From Pandoraea anapnoica (GTDB taxonomy: Bacteria; Pseudomonadota; Gammaproteobacteria; Burkholderiales; Burkholderiaceae), in NCBI RefSeq assembly GCF_902459765.1, contig NZ_CABPSP010000005.1:287265-351264 (forward strand): 64,000 nt of DNA. Direction: 5' to 3'. Under the pieces are notes generated by a model. That model had not been told where the DNA came from and did not search any database. It saw nothing but the letters and a program-made list of their open reading frames with translations. How positions within the stretch are numbered: the stretch's first letter is position 1; each line of letters begins with the position of its first letter. This document shows, one piece after another, positions 18,462-28,558 of this stretch. The translations under genes were made by a program, and so were the position numbers.

Positions 18462-20027
18462 TCAGTGCCCCATCGCCGCCGACGTCCCCTTTTTCGGTTT
18501 AGTCAGCCAAACCAGCGCCGCCATCGCGAGAAAGACATACCCCGACAGATGGAAGATGTCGTTCGTCGCCAGCATGAAGGATTGCCGCGTAACGAGGTCG
18601 TTGAGCACCCCGAGGTCCGCGCCGTTGGTGAGACCGAGTCCCTGACGGAGCTGGTCGAGGTAGCTCGTCGTGGCGTCGGAGTATGGCGTGATGTGCTCGA
18701 CGAGCCGCGCGTGATGGTAGATCGCCCGATCCTCCCACATCGTCGTACTGATAGCCGTGCCGATGGCGCCCGAGAGCGTCCGGAAGAAGTTCGACAAGCC
18801 CGAAGCCGCCGCGAGACGCTCGTCCGAGATGCTGGAAAGCGTGATCGTTGTGACCGGCACGAAGAAGCACGCGATGCCGATGCCCTGCACGAGTCGCGGC
18901 TCGATGACCTTCGCAAACGACAGATTCAGCGCGAAATGCGAGTTCCAGAACGACACCCCCGCAAACACGAAGAACGCGAACGAGGCCACGGCGCGCAGAT
19001 TCAGCCGGTTCATGTTCTGCCCGATGATGGGCGAGAGAACGAGCGCCAGCAGGCCCACCGGCGCTGTCGCAAGCCCTGCCTTGCCTGCGGTGTAGTCCAT
19101 CACCGTTTGCAACCACAGCGGGAAGATCACGACCGACGCGAAGAACGTCATGAAGCCGAACGAAATCACCACGACGCCCAGCGCAAAGTTTCGATCCTTG
19201 AACAGGGTGAGATCGACAATCGGTTTGTCGGACGTCAGCTCCCACAGGATCAGGAACGACAGACAGATCGCGGCGGTGAGCGCGAGTGTGACGATCAGGC
19301 TGTTGTTGAACCAGTCGCGATCCTTGCCGAGGTCGAGCATCATCTGCAACGAGCCGACGCCGATGGCCAGCAGCGCGAGACCGATCAGATCGATAGGCAG
19401 TTTCTGCGTCTTCGTTTCATGCCCGCGCAGCAGGATCCAACACGATACGGCGGAGAAAATGCCGACCGGCACGTTGATGTAGAAGATCCACGGCCAGGTG
19501 TAGTTGTCGGTGATCCAGCCGCCGACAACGGGGCCGAAGATCGGCGCGACGATGACCGTCATGGCCCACAGGCCCAGCGCGAGACCGCGTTTTTTCTCCG
19601 GGAAGCTGCGCAGCAGGATCGTTTGCGAGAGCGGCACCATCGGGCCGGAGACAAGCCCTTGCAGCAGACGGAAGAACACCAGCGATTCCATGTTCGGGGC
19701 GAGGCCGCACAGCATCGATGCGATGGTGAAGGCCGCCACGGACATGACGAAGAGCCTCGCTTCGCCCACCCGCCGCGCGAGCCATCCTGTCAGCGGCACG
19801 GCGATGGCGGCAGCCACCGCGTACGAACTGATCACCCACGTGCCCTGACTGTTCGACACACCGACGCTCCCGGCGATGGTCGGCACGGCAACGTTGGCGA
19901 TGGACGTGTCGAGCACCTCCATGAACGTGCCCAATGCGAGGCCCACGGTAAGGATCGCCAGTCGTGCGCCGGTGAGCGGTGCGCCTTGCGGCGGGGCGGC
20001 GGAGGATGCCGTGGCGGCGTCTGCCAT
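18462..20027 (-). CDS. DHA2 family (EmrB/QacA-type) multidrug exporter
   Basis: A 521-residue membrane protein with about 14 hydrophobic segments. It has the DHA2 motif LDTSIANVAVPTIAGSVGVS, WVISSYAVAAAIAVPLTGWL, and GLVSGPMVPLSQTIL (the antiporter motif C region). It exports drugs or other toxic compounds using the proton gradient. The ATG at 20027 has GGGAGA about 8 nt upstream. EmrB-like pumps normally work with an EmrA adaptor and a TolC-like channel; neither is adjacent, nor is a dedicated regulator. Confidence 0.92.
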   Translation of the reverse strand: MADAATASSAAPPQGAPLTGARLAILTVGLALGTFMEVLDTSIANVAVPTIAGSVGVSNSQGTWVISSYAVAAAIAVPLTGWLARRVGEARLFVMSVAAFTIASMLCGLAPNMESLVFFRLLQGLVSGPMVPLSQTILLRSFPEKKRGLALGLWAMTVIVAPIFGPVVGGWITDNYTWPWIFYINVPVGIFSAVSCWILLRGHETKTQKLPIDLIGLALLAIGVGSLQMMLDLGKDRDWFNNSLIVTLALTAAICLSFLILWELTSDKPIVDLTLFKDRNFALGVVVISFGFMTFFASVVIFPLWLQTVMDYTAGKAGLATAPVGLLALVLSPIIGQNMNRLNLRAVASFAFFVFAGVSFWNSHFALNLSFAKVIEPRLVQGIGIACFFVPVTTITLSSISDERLAAASGLSNFFRTLSGAIGTAISTTMWEDRAIYHHARLVEHITPYSDATTSYLDQLRQGLGLTNGADLGVLNDLVTRQSFMLATNDIFHLSGYVFLAMAALVWLTKPKKGTSAAMGH

Positions 20028-20498
20028 GTAAAACGTCTCCCTGTATTGATGGCCGGACGATGTTGGTCCCAGTAGCGTCCGGCGTCCGTGGCATCGCGGC
20101 CAAAGTCTTCCCCGGATGGTGCCGCACATCCCGCGCGCTGTGCGACGCAGGTTTGGAAGTGAGTCTCTAAATTGTCAGATTGCGCTCGTAACTCTCTCGA
20201 AATTTAGCTCATCTTGCGTGAATCACGCGCCCTGCAAGGGTTTGCGACCGGCCCGGATCGGGGCGTTCGGGGGTGGCGCGGCGATTCACCGGCGGCGGCC
20301 GAACGTCAGACGTTTTTGCCCCTTGACGGCGTTCGGGCGGCGGGATTGAATCGCCGGTAGCGCTCGACGTTAGCGATGCAACGTCGCAGTCCCCAGGGCG
20401 CTGTCGTCGCTTTATCGATGTCGTGCAGGCTCAAATAAGAAAACGCTCGTCCACCGCCTACCGGCGTCCCGGCGACAGCAAAATCACAGGATAAGCCC
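20028..20498. other. Divergent spacer between the exporter and the MHYT gene
   Basis: About 470 bp without a gene. An imperfect inverted repeat (CTAAATT near 20166 and AATTTAG near 20199) near the exporter start is a possible operator. Nothing else stands out. Confidence 0.4.
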
Positions 20499-21293
20499 AT
20501 GCAGCCAGGTAGCGTCGTTCCTCTTTATTACAGCGAATTCCTTGTCCTGCTGTCCTTCGTGATCTCGGCGCTGGGGGCCTATGTCGCGCTGGTCGCGGCG
20601 TCGCGCATTCGCGACGAAGACGGACGCATCAGCCTTGGCTATCTTTCGGTGTCTGCGCTGGCGCTCGGCGGCATCGGCATCTGGGGCATGCATTTCATTG
20701 GGATGGCGGCGCAGCGCATGCCGTTTCCCGTCTCCTATTCCCTCTGGCCGACCGTTGGCAGTCTGGTGCTTGCAGTCGTCGTCTCCGGGGCGGCGCTCTG
20801 GTTCGTGGCTCGTGCGTCGTATCGCAACATCCTGCAATGCGCGATTGCGGGCGTTGGCGCGGGACTCGGTGTGGCCGGTATGCATTATCTCGGCATGAGC
20901 GCGATGCGCACGCAAGCGTATTTCGAATGGGACACCACGATCATTGCGCTGTCCGTGCTGATCGCCATTGTGGCGGCGAGTGTGGCGCTGTGGCTGGCGT
21001 TCCATCTGGAAACGAGTCTGCAACGCGCACTGGCGGCGCTGGTGATGGCGGTCGCCGTGTGCGGCATGCACTACACGGGCATGCGCGCCGGGACGATCAT
21101 CTGCACAGCCGAGACGCGCGCGCAGGTTAGCCTGCGACTCGGGGGAGATACGCTGCCGTACGGTGTGTTTGCCATTGCCTGCGTGGTGTTGCTGGGCATG
21201 GCGGTGCTGCTGTATCGCACGTCGCGCAGACGACGCGCGCGCATGGCCGCGCGGCTCGATGCACTCATGCGTCAGCGGGCGGGGCATGTCTGA
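20499..21293 (+). CDS. MHYT-domain integral membrane sensor
   Basis: A 264-residue protein with seven hydrophobic segments and three copies of the MHYT signature: WGMHFIGMAA near residue 63, AGMHYLGMSA near 127 and CGMHYTGMRA near 188. The conserved Met, His and Cys residues are proposed to bind copper and sense oxygen, CO or NO. Most MHYT proteins carry a GGDEF/EAL or kinase output domain; this one ends with a short basic tail, so it must signal through a partner or act alone. A strong terminator follows. Confidence 0.92.
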   Translation: MQPGSVVPLYYSEFLVLLSFVISALGAYVALVAASRIRDEDGRISLGYLSVSALALGGIGIWGMHFIGMAAQRMPFPVSYSLWPTVGSLVLAVVVSGAALWFVARASYRNILQCAIAGVGAGLGVAGMHYLGMSAMRTQAYFEWDTTIIALSVLIAIVAASVALWLAFHLETSLQRALAALVMAVAVCGMHYTGMRAGTIICTAETRAQVSLRLGGDTLPYGVFAIACVVLLGMAVLLYRTSRRRRARMAARLDALMRQRAGHV

Positions 21294-21333
21294 GGTGCAC
21301 CTTCCGGACGTCGCACCGAATCCATTGAATCCA

Positions 21334-21376
21334 TGAAAAACGCCGGCCTGTCTTTCGACGGGCCGGCGTTTTTCAT
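21334..21376 (+). terminator. Rho-independent terminator after the MHYT gene
   Basis: AAAACGCCGGCC and its complement GGCCGGCGTTTTT form a long GC stem with flanking A and T tracts. It can therefore work in both directions. Confidence 0.85.
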
Positions 21377-21414
21377 GCGTTGCCTACCAAGCGCCTCGCG
21401 GCGCAGCACGATGT

Positions 21415-21663
21415 TCAGTGCAGGATCGGGCTTCCTCCGACAGGCATGACGTCACCTGTTTCAATCAGGTCGACGATATCGAACGGTTCAGTGTTGAGCT
21501 CGCGCGATGCACCGGGCTGGCCGGCATACCACCTAACCATCGCCATATGACCCAACACACGGATCACGATGCCAATGGCATCACGCGGCACTGCGATGTG
21601 TTTAGATTTGACGATCGATCCGACTTGCACTTGAGCCTCCTGCGAATGACGAGAAACCGACAT
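21415..21663 (-). CDS. Hypothetical protein (small, beta-rich)
   Basis: An 82-residue protein of no family I recognise. It reads like a compact beta-barrel: VGSIVKSKHIAVPRDAIG, VIRVLGHMAMVRWY, then an acidic tail ending VGGSPILH. The SH3/KOW-like pattern is only an impression. Composition is protein-like and the ATG at 21663 is sound. It is 24 bp downstream of thpR on the same strand, so it is probably co-transcribed with it. Confidence 0.6.
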   Translation of the reverse strand: MSVSRHSQEAQVQVGSIVKSKHIAVPRDAIGIVIRVLGHMAMVRWYAGQPGASRELNTEPFDIVDLIETGDVMPVGGSPILH

Positions 21664-21687
21664 GCCGACCGGACGGCCAACACATCG

Positions 21688-22284
21688 TCATCCGACTATA
21701 CCGTATTGCGTTGCGGGCATTGCCGATTTCTCGGCGGACGTCTCGAAAAAGCCGTCCGGTTGCCCACCGGGCTGTCCGCTATGGTGCTCGGCTAACAAGC
21801 GATAGTGCGGCCCGCGTGGTGTGCGCACCGAATGCACGAGAACATAGCCGTCGCAATGCCAGATCAGCGGAGGCGGATAGAGATCCGACGGCGCTCGCCG
21901 CGCATGACGCAGCAGCGACACGTGGGGACGGAAGGACTGCGTCACGACCCGCGCACCGGTGGCACGCCATTGAGAGAGCAGCGTGTTGCGGGTGGCGACG
22001 AGATGGTCAGGCACGCTCGGCGCACCCGCCCAGACGATCTTCCTGTCCGACCAATAGCCCAGATGATCAAAGGTCAGCGTGAACGGTTCGAGCGGCGTGC
22101 GCTGCATGAGCGCGAGTAACATGGGCAGACGCGCGGGATCGATCTCGTCGAGGAAGGCGAGCGTCAGATGCAACGTCTGGGCGCGGAGCACGCGTCCGCC
22201 GCATTCCGAATGTGCCGACGAGGCCCAATCGTGAAGCTGCGCGCGCACACCCGGCCCCGGCCAAAGCGCAAGGAAGAGTCGCAT
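21688..22284 (-). CDS. thpR: RNA 2',3'-cyclic phosphodiesterase (2H phosphoesterase superfamily)
   Basis: A 198-residue member of the LigT/ThpR 2H family. The two catalytic H-x-T/S-x motifs are visible as LHLTLAFL (about residues 38-45) and FRPHVSLLRH (about residues 118-127). Family members hydrolyse 2',3'-cyclic phosphates on RNA and can join RNA ends through 2'-5' bonds in vitro. The N-terminal MRLFLALWP is typical. It precedes a small hypothetical gene. Confidence 0.92.
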   Translation of the reverse strand: MRLFLALWPGPGVRAQLHDWASSAHSECGGRVLRAQTLHLTLAFLDEIDPARLPMLLALMQRTPLEPFTLTFDHLGYWSDRKIVWAGAPSVPDHLVATRNTLLSQWRATGARVVTQSFRPHVSLLRHARRAPSDLYPPPLIWHCDGYVLVHSVRTPRGPHYRLLAEHHSGQPGGQPDGFFETSAEKSAMPATQYGIVG

Positions 22285-22411
22285 GGGAACACCAGAGAAT
22301 GGATCCGACTGATGATTCTCATAGTAGGCGGGCGCTCAGGCGAATGCCAGCGGCATGCCTCACCGGTTTCGGCGCCCCGAGACGTGGCCTTCTCGTGCGA
22401 TTCGTCCGATA

Positions 22412-22792
22412 TCAGTTCGTGGAGATGCCCGGCGTGATGCCGCGGCGATTGCGGCGCGGTGTCTCAGGCGGCTTCTCCTCTGCCTTGGGCGCGGGTGGAC
22501 GCGTGATGCTGTTCCAGTTGTTCTGGATCGCAGTGTCGGTGGTGTCGCGGGAGACAGCGCGCGAGATATCGGCGCTCGGATTGAACACGGACGAACCGCC
22601 TGCGGGAGCCGCGCTATTGGCAGGCGCTGACGTGTTTTGCGCGTGTGCGTGCGGGGTGACGAACAATGCGGCGGCGATGGTCACAGGCAGCGTCAGCCAC
22701 AGCGCTTTATGGAGCGACTTATGTAGCGGCTTTTGCAGCACAGATGCGCTCGGTGCGCGGGAGGTGAAGCGGGACGTCGAGTCGTGGGCCAT
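22412..22792 (-). CDS. Hypothetical secreted protein
   Basis: A 126-residue protein with an N-terminal basic region and a hydrophobic signal-like segment (LWLTLPVTIAAALFV, with a probable cut after PHAHA). A low-complexity Pro/Ala/Ser region follows. The C-terminus has IQNNWNSITRPPAP and a basic PRRNRRG. No domain recognised. The start at 22792 avoids eight upstream residues lacking support. It belongs to a run of small envelope proteins on the minus strand. Confidence 0.55.
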   Translation of the reverse strand: MAHDSTSRFTSRAPSASVLQKPLHKSLHKALWLTLPVTIAAALFVTPHAHAQNTSAPANSAAPAGGSSVFNPSADISRAVSRDTTDTAIQNNWNSITRPPAPKAEEKPPETPRRNRRGITPGISTN

Positions 22793-22889
22793 CGGATGTC
22801 TCGTGCGAGAACACATACGACGGCCGACGTCTGTGCCCGGGCGGGCTAACGTCGGCTGACGTCTGTCTTCTAGCTATTGTCGATAGGGG

Positions 22890-23429
22890 TCAGTAGCTGC
22901 CGGGCGGCGGCTTCCAGCCCGGGGGCGGAGGCGGCGGCGGTGCATAGCGCTGAATCGGTTGCGACGATACCATGTCGCCGCGCACGGGAACGCGATTGCC
23001 TGAGGCGTACATGCACTGAACGTAGGCCTGATCATAACGGCTTTGCGTCAGGTATGCAGACGACTGGGCACTGCCCGCACCGACGGCACCGCCCGCGAGC
23101 AGACCGGCCCCGGCACCGATGGCAGCACCCGATCCGCCGCCAATGGCGGCACCCGCTGCCGCGCCCAGCGCGGTGCCGAGCACGGCGCTACCGATGGCGC
23201 TGGTGTTGGCGGCGGTGGCGGTATCCACACCGCCGTTTTGTCCGGACGCGTATTGGCGGCAGTTGAAGTCGTCTTGCCGGAACTGATCGAACGACTTCCC
23301 GGTGCCGGGCAGAGCCATCATGCTGGGCCCGTTAGGGACCACGACGCAGCCTGCGAGCGTTGCTGCTGCGATAACAATGGCCACTGGGGCCGCAAGACGC
23401 TTCAGGCGGGGCTGCGAGTCGAATGACAT
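22890..23429 (-). CDS. Glycine-zipper outer membrane lipoprotein
   Basis: A 179-residue protein with a type II signal peptide (LAGC lipobox at about residue 27, in IAAATLAGCVVV). The middle has a glycine zipper (AAGAAIGGGSGAAIGAGAG). Two conserved parts surround it: FRQDDFNCRQYA before, and YDQAYVQCMYASGN after. The C-terminus is a proline run ending WKPPPGSY. It resembles YMGG/glycine-zipper lipoproteins of unknown function in beta-proteobacteria, anchored to the outer membrane. The ATG at 23429 is followed at once by the signal sequence. Confidence 0.82.
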   Translation of the reverse strand: MSFDSQPRLKRLAAPVAIVIAAATLAGCVVVPNGPSMMALPGTGKSFDQFRQDDFNCRQYASGQNGGVDTATAANTSAIGSAVLGTALGAAAGAAIGGGSGAAIGAGAGLLAGGAVGAGSAQSSAYLTQSRYDQAYVQCMYASGNRVPVRGDMVSSQPIQRYAPPPPPPPGWKPPPGSY

Positions 23430-23443
23430 TACGTGTCTCCCGA

Positions 23444-23797
23444 TCAGTTCGATGCCGGTTGCGCGGGCACTTCTCGCCAACCGGACGGACACGTTTTCAC
23501 GTAGGGATAGTAGGCGCCTGCCTTGTCGCAGTAGTACCAGGTGTCGCTATTCGCACCGGGCTGATCGTATTGCGCACCCGCTTGCGGTTGCTCGATGTAC
23601 TGCTGCGGTTGGCTGGGAACGACGACGAGGGGCGGCGCGTAATACGGCGACGGTGCGGCGTACGGATAGGCGTAGGGGTATGGGTAATAGCCGGGACCGA
23701 CCCAGACGCCCACGCGGCCATGCCAGGCGAAGGCGCTGCTGCTGGCCATGGCAGCGGCCACGGCGACGAAGCCGAGGACAACAGGAAGACGTTTCAC
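23444..23797 (-). CDS. Hypothetical secreted Tyr/Pro-rich protein
   Basis: A 117-residue protein with a clear signal peptide (MKRLPVVLGFVAVAAAM, cut after SSAFA). A Tyr/Pro-rich linker (YYPYPYAYPYAAP) follows. The C-terminal module has WYYCDKAGAYYPYVKTC and SGWREVP, with two cysteines that could pair. This module recurs in small secreted proteins of Burkholderiales, function unknown. The start codon is GTG at 23797. The glycine-zipper lipoprotein starts 14 bp downstream, so the two form an operon. Confidence 0.75.
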   Translation of the reverse strand: MKRLPVVLGFVAVAAAMASSSAFAWHGRVGVWVGPGYYPYPYAYPYAAPSPYYAPPLVVVPSQPQQYIEQPQAGAQYDQPGANSDTWYYCDKAGAYYPYVKTCPSGWREVPAQPASN

Positions 23798-24098
23798 GAC
23801 ACGGACCTCGAAGAACCCTGGAGCTGACGTCTCCGAGTCTAGGCCCCACGCCCCTGCGGAGCAATTACGATGGCTGTTAGAAGTGTTTCAAAGCATTACC
23901 TTTCGGGGGCGGGCGACGGTGCGGGAGAAGGCGTTGACGGTGTATCGAAGCGTGTACCGCGAGCGTGCAGCTACATGTGGTTACACGTGCGGTGATCGCG
24001 GGGAGAGGATCTTAAGATCCGCTTAAGCTTGGCTTCGCATACTGGGTTCGTCACTCGCACACCACTCGCATCGCAAGTGCCGCTCACAGAGGCCCATC

Positions 24099-24890
24099 AT
24101 GAACCCGCAAGAAATGCAGACCCTTCAGAACTTTCTGACCCAACTCACGCAAGCGCAGGCAGGCGTCAAGGACGAGCAAGCCGAGGTGTTGATTGCCGAC
24201 GCCGTGCGCCGTCAGCCGGACGCTGCTTACCTCCTCGTGCAGCGCGCGTTGCTGCTTGACCATGCGCTGGTCTCGGCGCGCGCGCAGATTGCGACGCTGC
24301 AATCGCAATTGCAGGCTGCGCAGGCGTCACAAGGTGCTCAGGGCGGCGCTCACGATTCGTTCCTTGGCGGAGGTAATGCGTGGGGGAATGGCGGGAATGC
24401 TGCGGGCGCAAGTGGCGCGGCGGGTTCGGCTGGCGTAGGTGGCTATAGCGGCGGCCCTGCGGCTGTGCAGGCGACGTATCCGGCACAGATGCAGGCACCG
24501 GCGCAGGTGCCGCCCCAACCTGCAGCACCGGCTCAACGCTCCGGATGGCTGAGCGACGGCGCACGCGGCACGCTCGGCAGCATCGCAACGACAGCCGCTG
24601 GCGTGGCGGGCGGCGCTTTCCTCTTCCAGGGCATCGAAAGCCTGTTCCACCGCAACGGCGGCGGCGGCTTCTTCGGTCAACCGGCGATGGGCGGATTGGG
24701 CAGCGGCATGATGCCCTCAGAGACGATCATCAACAACACGATCTATGAAGACGGAAACGGTATTAGCAGCGGTGGTGGAAATGGCAACGGAAGCGACAAC
24801 TTCCTGGACACGTCGAACTCGGACTTCTCGAACATCGACGACGGCCTGATGGACACCGGCGACTACGACGACGATTCGAATTTCATCTGA
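24099..24890 (+). CDS. DUF2076 domain-containing protein
   Basis: A 263-residue protein. The N-terminal 75 residues match DUF2076 (MNPQEMQTLQNFLTQLTQA, then EAEVLI-like and DAAYLLVQRALLLDHAL), with a coiled-coil-like helix. The middle is Gly/Ala/Gln/Pro-rich. A small-residue hydrophobic helix (SIATTAAGVAGGAFLFQG) precedes an acidic, Asp-rich C-terminus. Earlier annotation calls such proteins periplasmic sensors, but no signal peptide is visible here and the function is unknown. A hairpin terminator follows. Confidence 0.85.
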   Translation: MNPQEMQTLQNFLTQLTQAQAGVKDEQAEVLIADAVRRQPDAAYLLVQRALLLDHALVSARAQIATLQSQLQAAQASQGAQGGAHDSFLGGGNAWGNGGNAAGASGAAGSAGVGGYSGGPAAVQATYPAQMQAPAQVPPQPAAPAQRSGWLSDGARGTLGSIATTAAGVAGGAFLFQGIESLFHRNGGGGFFGQPAMGGLGSGMMPSETIINNTIYEDGNGISSGGGNGNGSDNFLDTSNSDFSNIDDGLMDTGDYDDDSNFI

Positions 24891-24897
24891 CGTATGA

Positions 24898-24926
24898 GGC
24901 AGCGAGCGTGGTTGGAGCGCTCGCTG
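24898..24926. terminator. Hairpin between the convergent DUF2076 and mnmE genes
   Basis: GCAGCGAGCG and CGCTCGCTGC form a 10-bp perfect stem with a 9-nt loop. There is no long T tract. It lies in the 52-bp gap of two convergent genes. Confidence 0.6.
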
Positions 24927-24942
24927 CATCAATGTTGTGACG

Positions 24943-26337
24943 TCACTTCCCGATACAAAACCGGCTGAAAATCACCCCCAACAAATCGTCCGAAGTGAAC
25001 TCGCCGGTAATCGTGCTGAGTTGTTCTTGCGCAAGACGCAATTCCTCGGCGAAGAGGTCGAGGGCACCGGCGTTCTGACGCGCGTGCGCGTCCGCCATCT
25101 CGACGTGCTCTCGCGCGGCGCGCAACGCCGACAGGTGACGCTCCCGCGCCAGGAACACACCTTCGTTGCCCGCCTGCCACCCTGCGATCTTCAGTAATTC
25201 GGCACGCAGGAAATCGATCCCCTGCCCGCCCTTCGCCGACAAGCGAACACCCAGCGGCGCGGCGCCTTCCTTCGGCAAGACCGTCGCCGGTTCGCCCGCC
25301 AGATCCGTCTTGTTGTACACACGCACGATGGGCACGTGCTTGGGCAATTGCGTCGCGATGACTTCGTCTTCCGGCGTCATCCCGGTGCGGGTGTCGAGCA
25401 GATGCAGCACAGCATCCGCTTTCGCGATTTCGCTCCAGCTGCGCGCGATGCCGATGCGCTCGACCTCGTCCTCGGTCTCCCGCAATCCTGCTGTGTCGAT
25501 GATGTGCAGAGGAATGCCGTCGATCTGAATCGTCTGCTGCACTTTGTCGCGCGTGGTCCCGGCAATCGGCGTGACGATGGCCAGCTCAGCCCCAGCCAGT
25601 GCATTGAGTAACGACGACTTGCCCACGTTCGGCTGACCCGCCAGCACGACGTTGATCCCCTCGCGCAGCAACGCACCCTGCTTGGCCTGCGACAGCACCT
25701 GCGCCAACTGCGCGCGGATGCGTTCGAGTTGCCCGAAGGCGTCGGCGGCTTCCAGAAAATCGATCTCTTCTTCCGGGAAGTCGAGCGTCGCTTCCACCAG
25801 CATGCGCAGATGAATGACCAGATCCACCAGCGAATGAATTTCGCGCGAGAACGCACCGTCCAGCGACCGGCTCGCCGAGCGTGCCGCCGCCTCGGTGCTC
25901 GCCTCGATCAGGTCGGCCACCGCCTCGGCTTGCGCCAGATCGAGCTTGTCGTTCAGAAACGCGCGATGGGTGAACTCCCCCGGTTCCGCAAGACGCACGC
26001 CTAGCTCAGCCCCTTCGTCGATACAACGCTGCAACAGCAATTGCAGCACGATGGGGCCGCCGTGACCCTGCAGCTCCAGGACGTCCTCACCGGTGTACGA
26101 ATTCGGACCGGGGAAGTACAACGCGATACCGCGATCGAGCGCGTCGCCCGCACCGTCCAGAAACGCCAGATACGACGCGTGCCGCGGCTTGAGCGGCTGA
26201 CCGACCAGACGTGCGATGACGCGCTGCACCGCCTCGCCGCGATGCTTGCCGAAGGAGACGCGCACCACGCCGATACCGCCGCGTCCGGGGGCGGTGGCAA
26301 TGGCGGCAATCGGAACGGTGGAGACGGTAGCGCTCAT
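24943..26337 (-). CDS. mnmE: tRNA modification GTPase MnmE
   Basis: MnmE, with MnmG, adds the carboxymethylaminomethyl group to wobble uridine 34 of tRNAs, using GTP and folate. The 464-residue protein has the N-terminal folate-binding domain ([17 protein letters not shown]). The inserted GTPase has [16 protein letters not shown] (P-loop), TPIAGTTRD (switch I/G2), DTAGLRE (G3) and NKTD (G4). It ends with the catalytic CIGK tail. I set the start at the ATG at 26337. mnmG is not in the window, although mnmC is. Confidence 0.97.
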   Translation of the reverse strand: MSATVSTVPIAAIATAPGRGGIGVVRVSFGKHRGEAVQRVIARLVGQPLKPRHASYLAFLDGAGDALDRGIALYFPGPNSYTGEDVLELQGHGGPIVLQLLLQRCIDEGAELGVRLAEPGEFTHRAFLNDKLDLAQAEAVADLIEASTEAAARSASRSLDGAFSREIHSLVDLVIHLRMLVEATLDFPEEEIDFLEAADAFGQLERIRAQLAQVLSQAKQGALLREGINVVLAGQPNVGKSSLLNALAGAELAIVTPIAGTTRDKVQQTIQIDGIPLHIIDTAGLRETEDEVERIGIARSWSEIAKADAVLHLLDTRTGMTPEDEVIATQLPKHVPIVRVYNKTDLAGEPATVLPKEGAAPLGVRLSAKGGQGIDFLRAELLKIAGWQAGNEGVFLARERHLSALRAAREHVEMADAHARQNAGALDLFAEELRLAQEQLSTITGEFTSDDLLGVIFSRFCIGK

Positions 26338-26387
26338 GGAACGATTCGCTGAAAAACGGTGGCTTATTTTGACATGCACCAAACAAA

Positions 26388-26414
26388 ACCGCCCGCGAGA
26401 GACTCGCGGGCGGC
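26388..26414 (-). terminator. Rho-independent terminator of yidC
   Basis: CCGCCCGCGAG and CTCGCGGGCGG form an 11-bp perfect stem with a 3-nt loop. On the minus strand it is followed by TTTTGTTTGG. Confidence 0.85.
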
Positions 26415-26444
26415 TGTGTCAGTCAGACGGTCGGACGTGAATCG

Positions 26445-28097
26445 TCAGGCCGCCTTTTCCTTCTTTTTGGTACCGAGCATCCGGTTGATGGACCATTGCT
26501 GCGCGATCGACAACGTGTTGTTGACCACGTAGTACAGCACCAGACCCGACGGCAGGAAGAGGAACATGACCGAGAAAATCAGCGGCATGAACATCATCAT
26601 CTTGGCCTGCATCGGATCCGGCGGCGTCGGGTTCAGCTTCGTCTGGATGAACATCGACACGGCCATCAGCACCGGCAGGATGTAATACGGATCCTGCGTC
26701 GAGAGGTCATGAATCCAGCCCAGCCACGGCGCGCCGCGCATTTCCACCGACGAGAGCAGCACCCAGTACAGCGCAATGAACACCGGAATCTGAATCACGA
26801 TCGGGATACAGCCACCGAACGGATTGACCTTCTCGGTCTTGTACAGCTCCATGAGCGCCGCGTTCATCTTCTGCGGGTCGCTCTTGTAGCGCTCGCGCAG
26901 CGCTTGCATGCGCGGCGTGATTTCCTTCATGCGCGCCATCGACTTGTAGCTTGCTGCCGACAGCGGGAAGAACACCAGCTTGATGATCACGGTCACGGCG
27001 ATGATCGCCCAACCCCAGTTGCCGATCAGCGCATGCAGCTTCGAGAGCAGCCAGAACAGCGGCTTGGCAAGGATCGTGAAGTAACCGTAGTCCTTCGTCA
27101 GCTCCAGGCCCGGCGCGATCTGCTCGAGCATGTGCTCTTCCTGCGGACCTGCGAACAGACGCGCATCGACCGTCTCGCTGCCATTCGCCGGAATAGCGGC
27201 GAGCGTTTGTCGCACGCCAACGCGGTACAGACCGTTGTCCAGCTTCTGGACGTAGTTCTTGCGCTCTGCGCCTTCCTTCGGAATCCAGGCCGTGGCGAAG
27301 TAATGCTGCACCATGCCGATCCAGCCATCGTTCGACTGCTTGACGTACTTCGCCTTGTCTTTGTCGATGTCGCTGAACGTGATCTTCTGGAATTTCTCGT
27401 CACTGCTGTAGACCGTCGGGCCCGTGAACGTGTGCGAGAACTTCGCGCCGCTGATTTCACGGCCGTCACGCACCAGTTCCATGTACAGCGTCGGCTTGAT
27501 GGGGGCGTCAGTCTTGTTGACGATCGTGTTCGACACGTCGATCACATAGCTGCCGCGATGGAACGTGTAAGCACGCACCAACTGCAGACCGCCCTTGACC
27601 GGCGACTCGAACTTCACGGTCAGCGTGTCGCCCGTCATCGTGGTCGGACCCGGCACCATCGTGAAGATGTCGTTGTGGTTCGGGAAGTCGCCGTCGACCA
27701 GACCCGTGCGGGCGAAGTACTGATGGCTCGGGGTGTTGTCGAACAGCACGACGTGCTTGTCGGCCTCGTCGGCGTCCGGCCACTTCGTGAGCGCGAGGAA
27801 CGACAGCGTGCCGCCCTGCGTGCTGATGTCGGCTTCGTAGACGTCGGTGTTGATGCGGACGTTCTGCGCGGTCGCAGCGGCGGGGGCATTACCCGGTGCA
27901 TTGCTCGTCGCCGGGTTGGCGTTGGCAGCCTGCGGCAGGTCGTTGCCCGCTGTCTTGTTACCCGTGGCGGCCGGGGCGGAAGCTTCCGGCGTCGGGAAGA
28001 ACAACGACGAATGGCCATTGGCGCGTTGCCAGTTGTCGAAAAGCATCACGACAGACAGCGCGAAAATGACCCAGAGTACGGTGCGTTTGATGTCCAT
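26445..28097 (-). CDS. yidC: Membrane protein insertase YidC
   Basis: YidC inserts and folds inner-membrane proteins, alone or with Sec. The 550-residue protein has the N-terminal anchor ([17 protein letters not shown]) and a low-complexity linker. A large periplasmic beta domain follows (about residues 80-350). The C-terminal five-helix insertase core has [16 protein letters not shown] and [17 protein letters not shown], with a basic tail KKKEKAA. It lies downstream of rpmH-rnpA-yidD, the standard order. Confidence 0.97.
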   Translation of the reverse strand: MDIKRTVLWVIFALSVVMLFDNWQRANGHSSLFFPTPEASAPAATGNKTAGNDLPQAANANPATSNAPGNAPAAATAQNVRINTDVYEADISTQGGTLSFLALTKWPDADEADKHVVLFDNTPSHQYFARTGLVDGDFPNHNDIFTMVPGPTTMTGDTLTVKFESPVKGGLQLVRAYTFHRGSYVIDVSNTIVNKTDAPIKPTLYMELVRDGREISGAKFSHTFTGPTVYSSDEKFQKITFSDIDKDKAKYVKQSNDGWIGMVQHYFATAWIPKEGAERKNYVQKLDNGLYRVGVRQTLAAIPANGSETVDARLFAGPQEEHMLEQIAPGLELTKDYGYFTILAKPLFWLLSKLHALIGNWGWAIIAVTVIIKLVFFPLSAASYKSMARMKEITPRMQALRERYKSDPQKMNAALMELYKTEKVNPFGGCIPIVIQIPVFIALYWVLLSSVEMRGAPWLGWIHDLSTQDPYYILPVLMAVSMFIQTKLNPTPPDPMQAKMMMFMPLIFSVMFLFLPSGLVLYYVVNNTLSIAQQWSINRMLGTKKKEKAA

Positions 28098-28121
28098 GCG
28101 GTAACTCGTGGTGGACGAAAC

Positions 28122-28478
28122 TCAGGAATGGCCCGGCGCGCGGCGCGTAACTGCCGATGCGGCCGCGGGCCCGGACGAGACCGTCTGCTTAGCTCGCGAC
28201 GTGTCGCTTCCGGCGGCCTTGTCGGCGCCATCGGCGGGGGTGTCGGGAACGTTACAGACGTGTCGAGCCGGCGGTACGGGATCGAAACCGCCGGGATGAA
28301 ACGGATGACAGCGACATAGACGCCGGGCCGCGAGATAAGTGCCGTAACCGGCACCGTGCTCGACGATGGCCTCGCGTGCGTAGTCCGAGCAGCTCGGATG
28401 AAAGCGGCAACGGTTCCCCAGCCAGGGACTGATCACCAGCTTGTAACCGCGCAGGAGCAACAACAGCACGCTTCGCAT
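28122..28478 (-). CDS. yidD: Membrane protein insertion efficiency factor YidD
   Basis: A 118-residue protein. The first 70 residues are the conserved YidD fold with three cysteines ([14 protein letters not shown] and [18 protein letters not shown]). YidD assists YidC-dependent insertion at the inner membrane. The tail past residue 75 is a poorly conserved Ala/Ser extension, longer than in most YidD proteins. The start ATG at 28478 gives [13 protein letters not shown]. Confidence 0.95.
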   Translation of the reverse strand: MRSVLLLLLRGYKLVISPWLGNRCRFHPSCSDYAREAIVEHGAGYGTYLAARRLCRCHPFHPGGFDPVPPARHVCNVPDTPADGADKAAGSDTSRAKQTVSSGPAAASAVTRRAPGHS

Positions 28479-28558
28479 CTCGATTCCGCCTGTCAGTCCG
28501 GCCACAGGGTGGCCGGGTGGGCGGCGCATGCCCGGGGTCGGGCGCTACCGTGTGGGGA

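Noticed and set aside
18459-20075. 538-codon plus-strand frame
   Set aside because: Antisense to the DHA2 exporter gene.
26496-28319. 607-codon plus-strand frame
   Set aside because: Antisense to yidC and yidD.
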